A stretch of DNA of 64,000 nucleotides from DATDAH01 sp963823495 (GTDB lineage Bacteria; Actinomycetota; Acidimicrobiia; Acidimicrobiales; DATDAH01): assembly GCA_963823495.1 (NCBI GenBank), contig CAWGLV010000001.1, forward strand, positions 930,001 to 994,000, written 5' to 3'. Position 1 is the stretch's first letter; every line of letters starts with the position of its first letter. The translations under genes were made by a program, and so were the position numbers. This document shows, one piece after another, positions 63,227 through 64,000 of this stretch. The notes under the pieces are model-generated. The model ran no database searches. It saw nothing but the letters and a program-made list of their open reading frames with translations, and was not told the origin of the DNA.

Positions 63227-63276
63227 CTGTCCGTCCCCCGGTTCGTGGTCTGAGACCGGTCAGTATCGTCGCCCGC

Positions 63277-63816
63277 GTGCGTTCGGCTCCACTCCTGGGC
63301 GGCCTCCTCCTCGTGGCGGGCGTCGCCTGCGGCGGCGACACGACCGGCGCCACCGATGCCGAAGTCGCCGCGGGTGCCTGCGGGGTCCTCGTGGCCTGGA
63401 CCGACGACGTAGCCGAGATCGTCAACACGACCGAGTCCCAGATGGAGGAGGGGGCCGACCTGCAGGCCCTGATGCTTGCCGCTCTCGACGAGGTGATCCT
63501 GCGCACCGACGGGCTGGGCGAGGAACTGGCGGCGGTCCGGTACCCGGACAGCGACGGTGGACGAGCCCTCGCCGAGGACCTGCGCCGCGGCCAGGACGAG
63601 GCGGCGGCGGACCTCGACGGGTTCCGGGCCGAGGTCGAGGCCATCCCCACCCCGGACCCGGAGTCGACCAACTACCGCAGAGCCCAGTTGGTGGTGGAGC
63701 TGGAGAAGCCCCGGTCACTGGTCAAACCCGATGTCCAGGACGACCTGGGGGACGCCGACCTCGAGGCCGCCATCGCCGCTGAGGACTCCTGCGCGTTCGT
63801 CACCCGGAGCCAGTAG
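63277..63816 (+). CDS. small lipoprotein, unknown function
   Basis: 179 residues. Signal peptide (APLLGGLLLVAGVAC) with lipid-attachment cysteine near 18, followed by a helical body with two further cysteines (GACGVL and DSCAFV). Similar in plan to the lipoprotein at 17.6 kb: Asp/Glu-rich and helical with a cysteine pair, without recognised family. GTG 63277 gives the signal peptide. It is divergent from the SurE-like gene. Confidence 0.78.
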   Translation: MRSAPLLGGLLLVAGVACGGDTTGATDAEVAAGACGVLVAWTDDVAEIVNTTESQMEEGADLQALMLAALDEVILRTDGLGEELAAVRYPDSDGGRALAEDLRRGQDEAAADLDGFRAEVEAIPTPDPESTNYRRAQLVVELEKPRSLVKPDVQDDLGDADLEAAIAAEDSCAFVTRSQ

Positions 63817-63825
63817 AACGCCACC

Positions 63826-64000
63826 GTGAGCCGGCTGTCGCGTCGTGATCTCCTGGTGGCCGCGGCGGCAACGGCCTTCGTCGCCGCGTGCGGCGGCGAC
63901 AGCGGTGGGTCCGCAGCCTCGGCGCCCACAGCCGGGGGGAGCACCGCCACGGCGGCGCCGGGCACCACCGTGCCCATCGGCGACGGTGGGGCGCCCCCCG
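63826..64000 (+). CDS. Tat-type lipoprotein, truncated by window end
   Basis: 58 codons visible from GTG 63826. The opening SRLSRRDLLVAAAATAF contains a twin-arginine motif (SRRDLL) and leads to lipobox VAAC, then a Ser/Thr/Gly linker, so a Tat-exported lipoprotein, perhaps a binding protein or enzyme. It begins 9 bp after the preceding lipoprotein stop, probably the same operon. The function lies beyond the window. Confidence 0.75.
   Translation, partial: MSRLSRRDLLVAAAATAFVAACGGDSGGSAASAPTAGGSTATAAPGTTVPIGDGGAPP

Overview
The window is very G+C-rich DNA with densely packed genes on both strands, many GTG starts and no rRNA, tRNA, CRISPR or recognisable transposase. An F420-type LLM oxidoreductase, a resuscitation-promoting-factor-like transglycosylase, class III cyclase/AAA regulator architecture, bacterial P450s and many acyl-CoA enzymes point to a high-GC actinobacterium. 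Class Acidimicrobiia is my best guess, by inference only. About 50 protein genes are supported.

Layout. (1) 1-4.1 kb, minus strand: an amidohydrolase and two cytochrome P450s in one tight operon, the last P450 cut by the window edge. (2) 4.2-13.2 kb: DUF4282 membrane protein with a strong hairpin terminator, a frameshifted FtsX-type permease, an F420 LLM oxidoreductase, a sulfotransferase, a large cyclase/AAA regulator and a SnoaL-like protein, the last two separated by a 49-nt perfect palindrome. (3) 13.3-17.5 kb: a complete polyamine-type ABC importer (potABCD order A-D-B-C); the ATPase start is probably hit by a 1-base indel. (4) 17.6-33.4 kb: a lipoprotein, GNAT, CoA-transferase, arylsulfatase, dienoyl-CoA-reductase-like SDR, crotonase, carboxyltransferase, GDPD lipoprotein, glucosaminidase, thiolase-like protein, FAD oxidase, class III aminotransferase and amidohydrolase. 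This is an accessory catabolic zone with three repeat or operator curiosities. (5) 33.4-46.9 kb: cell-envelope genes (L,D-transpeptidase, amidase with six SLH-like repeats, a catalytically dead subtilase beside an orphan ParA, and a PQQ/lipoprotein/lipoprotein/PBP1A/dead-HtrA operon). (6) 46.9-56.1 kb: HerA-like ATPase, diguanylate cyclase, Thr/Pro-rich stalk protein, aldehyde dehydrogenase, degenerate GGDEF-EAL protein, cyclic-nucleotide-binding protein and Rpf-like transglycosylase. (7) 56.2-64 kb: a methyltransferase remnant, an apparently leaderless secreted-protein gene, AI-2E-family transporter, small alarmone-hydrolase-like HD protein, putative glycoside hydrolase, MOSC protein, crotonase, exported SurE-like lipoprotein and two small lipoprotein genes, the last cut by the window end.

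Themes. Several proteins keep a fold but lose catalytic residues: a subtilisin (Ser to Gly), an HtrA-like protein (His and Ser lost) and a GGDEF-EAL protein (GGTDL and AKAVQ). Three genes need a one-base correction in a G run to read through, which suggests homopolymer indels in the assembly. The most system-like unexplained set is the minus-strand cluster at 36.8-39.1 kb: an orphan ParA, a Pro-rich tail-anchored protein, a 43-residue peptide preceded by a CRP-like site, and a pseudo-subtilase that appears to start at CTG inside the peptide's stop region.
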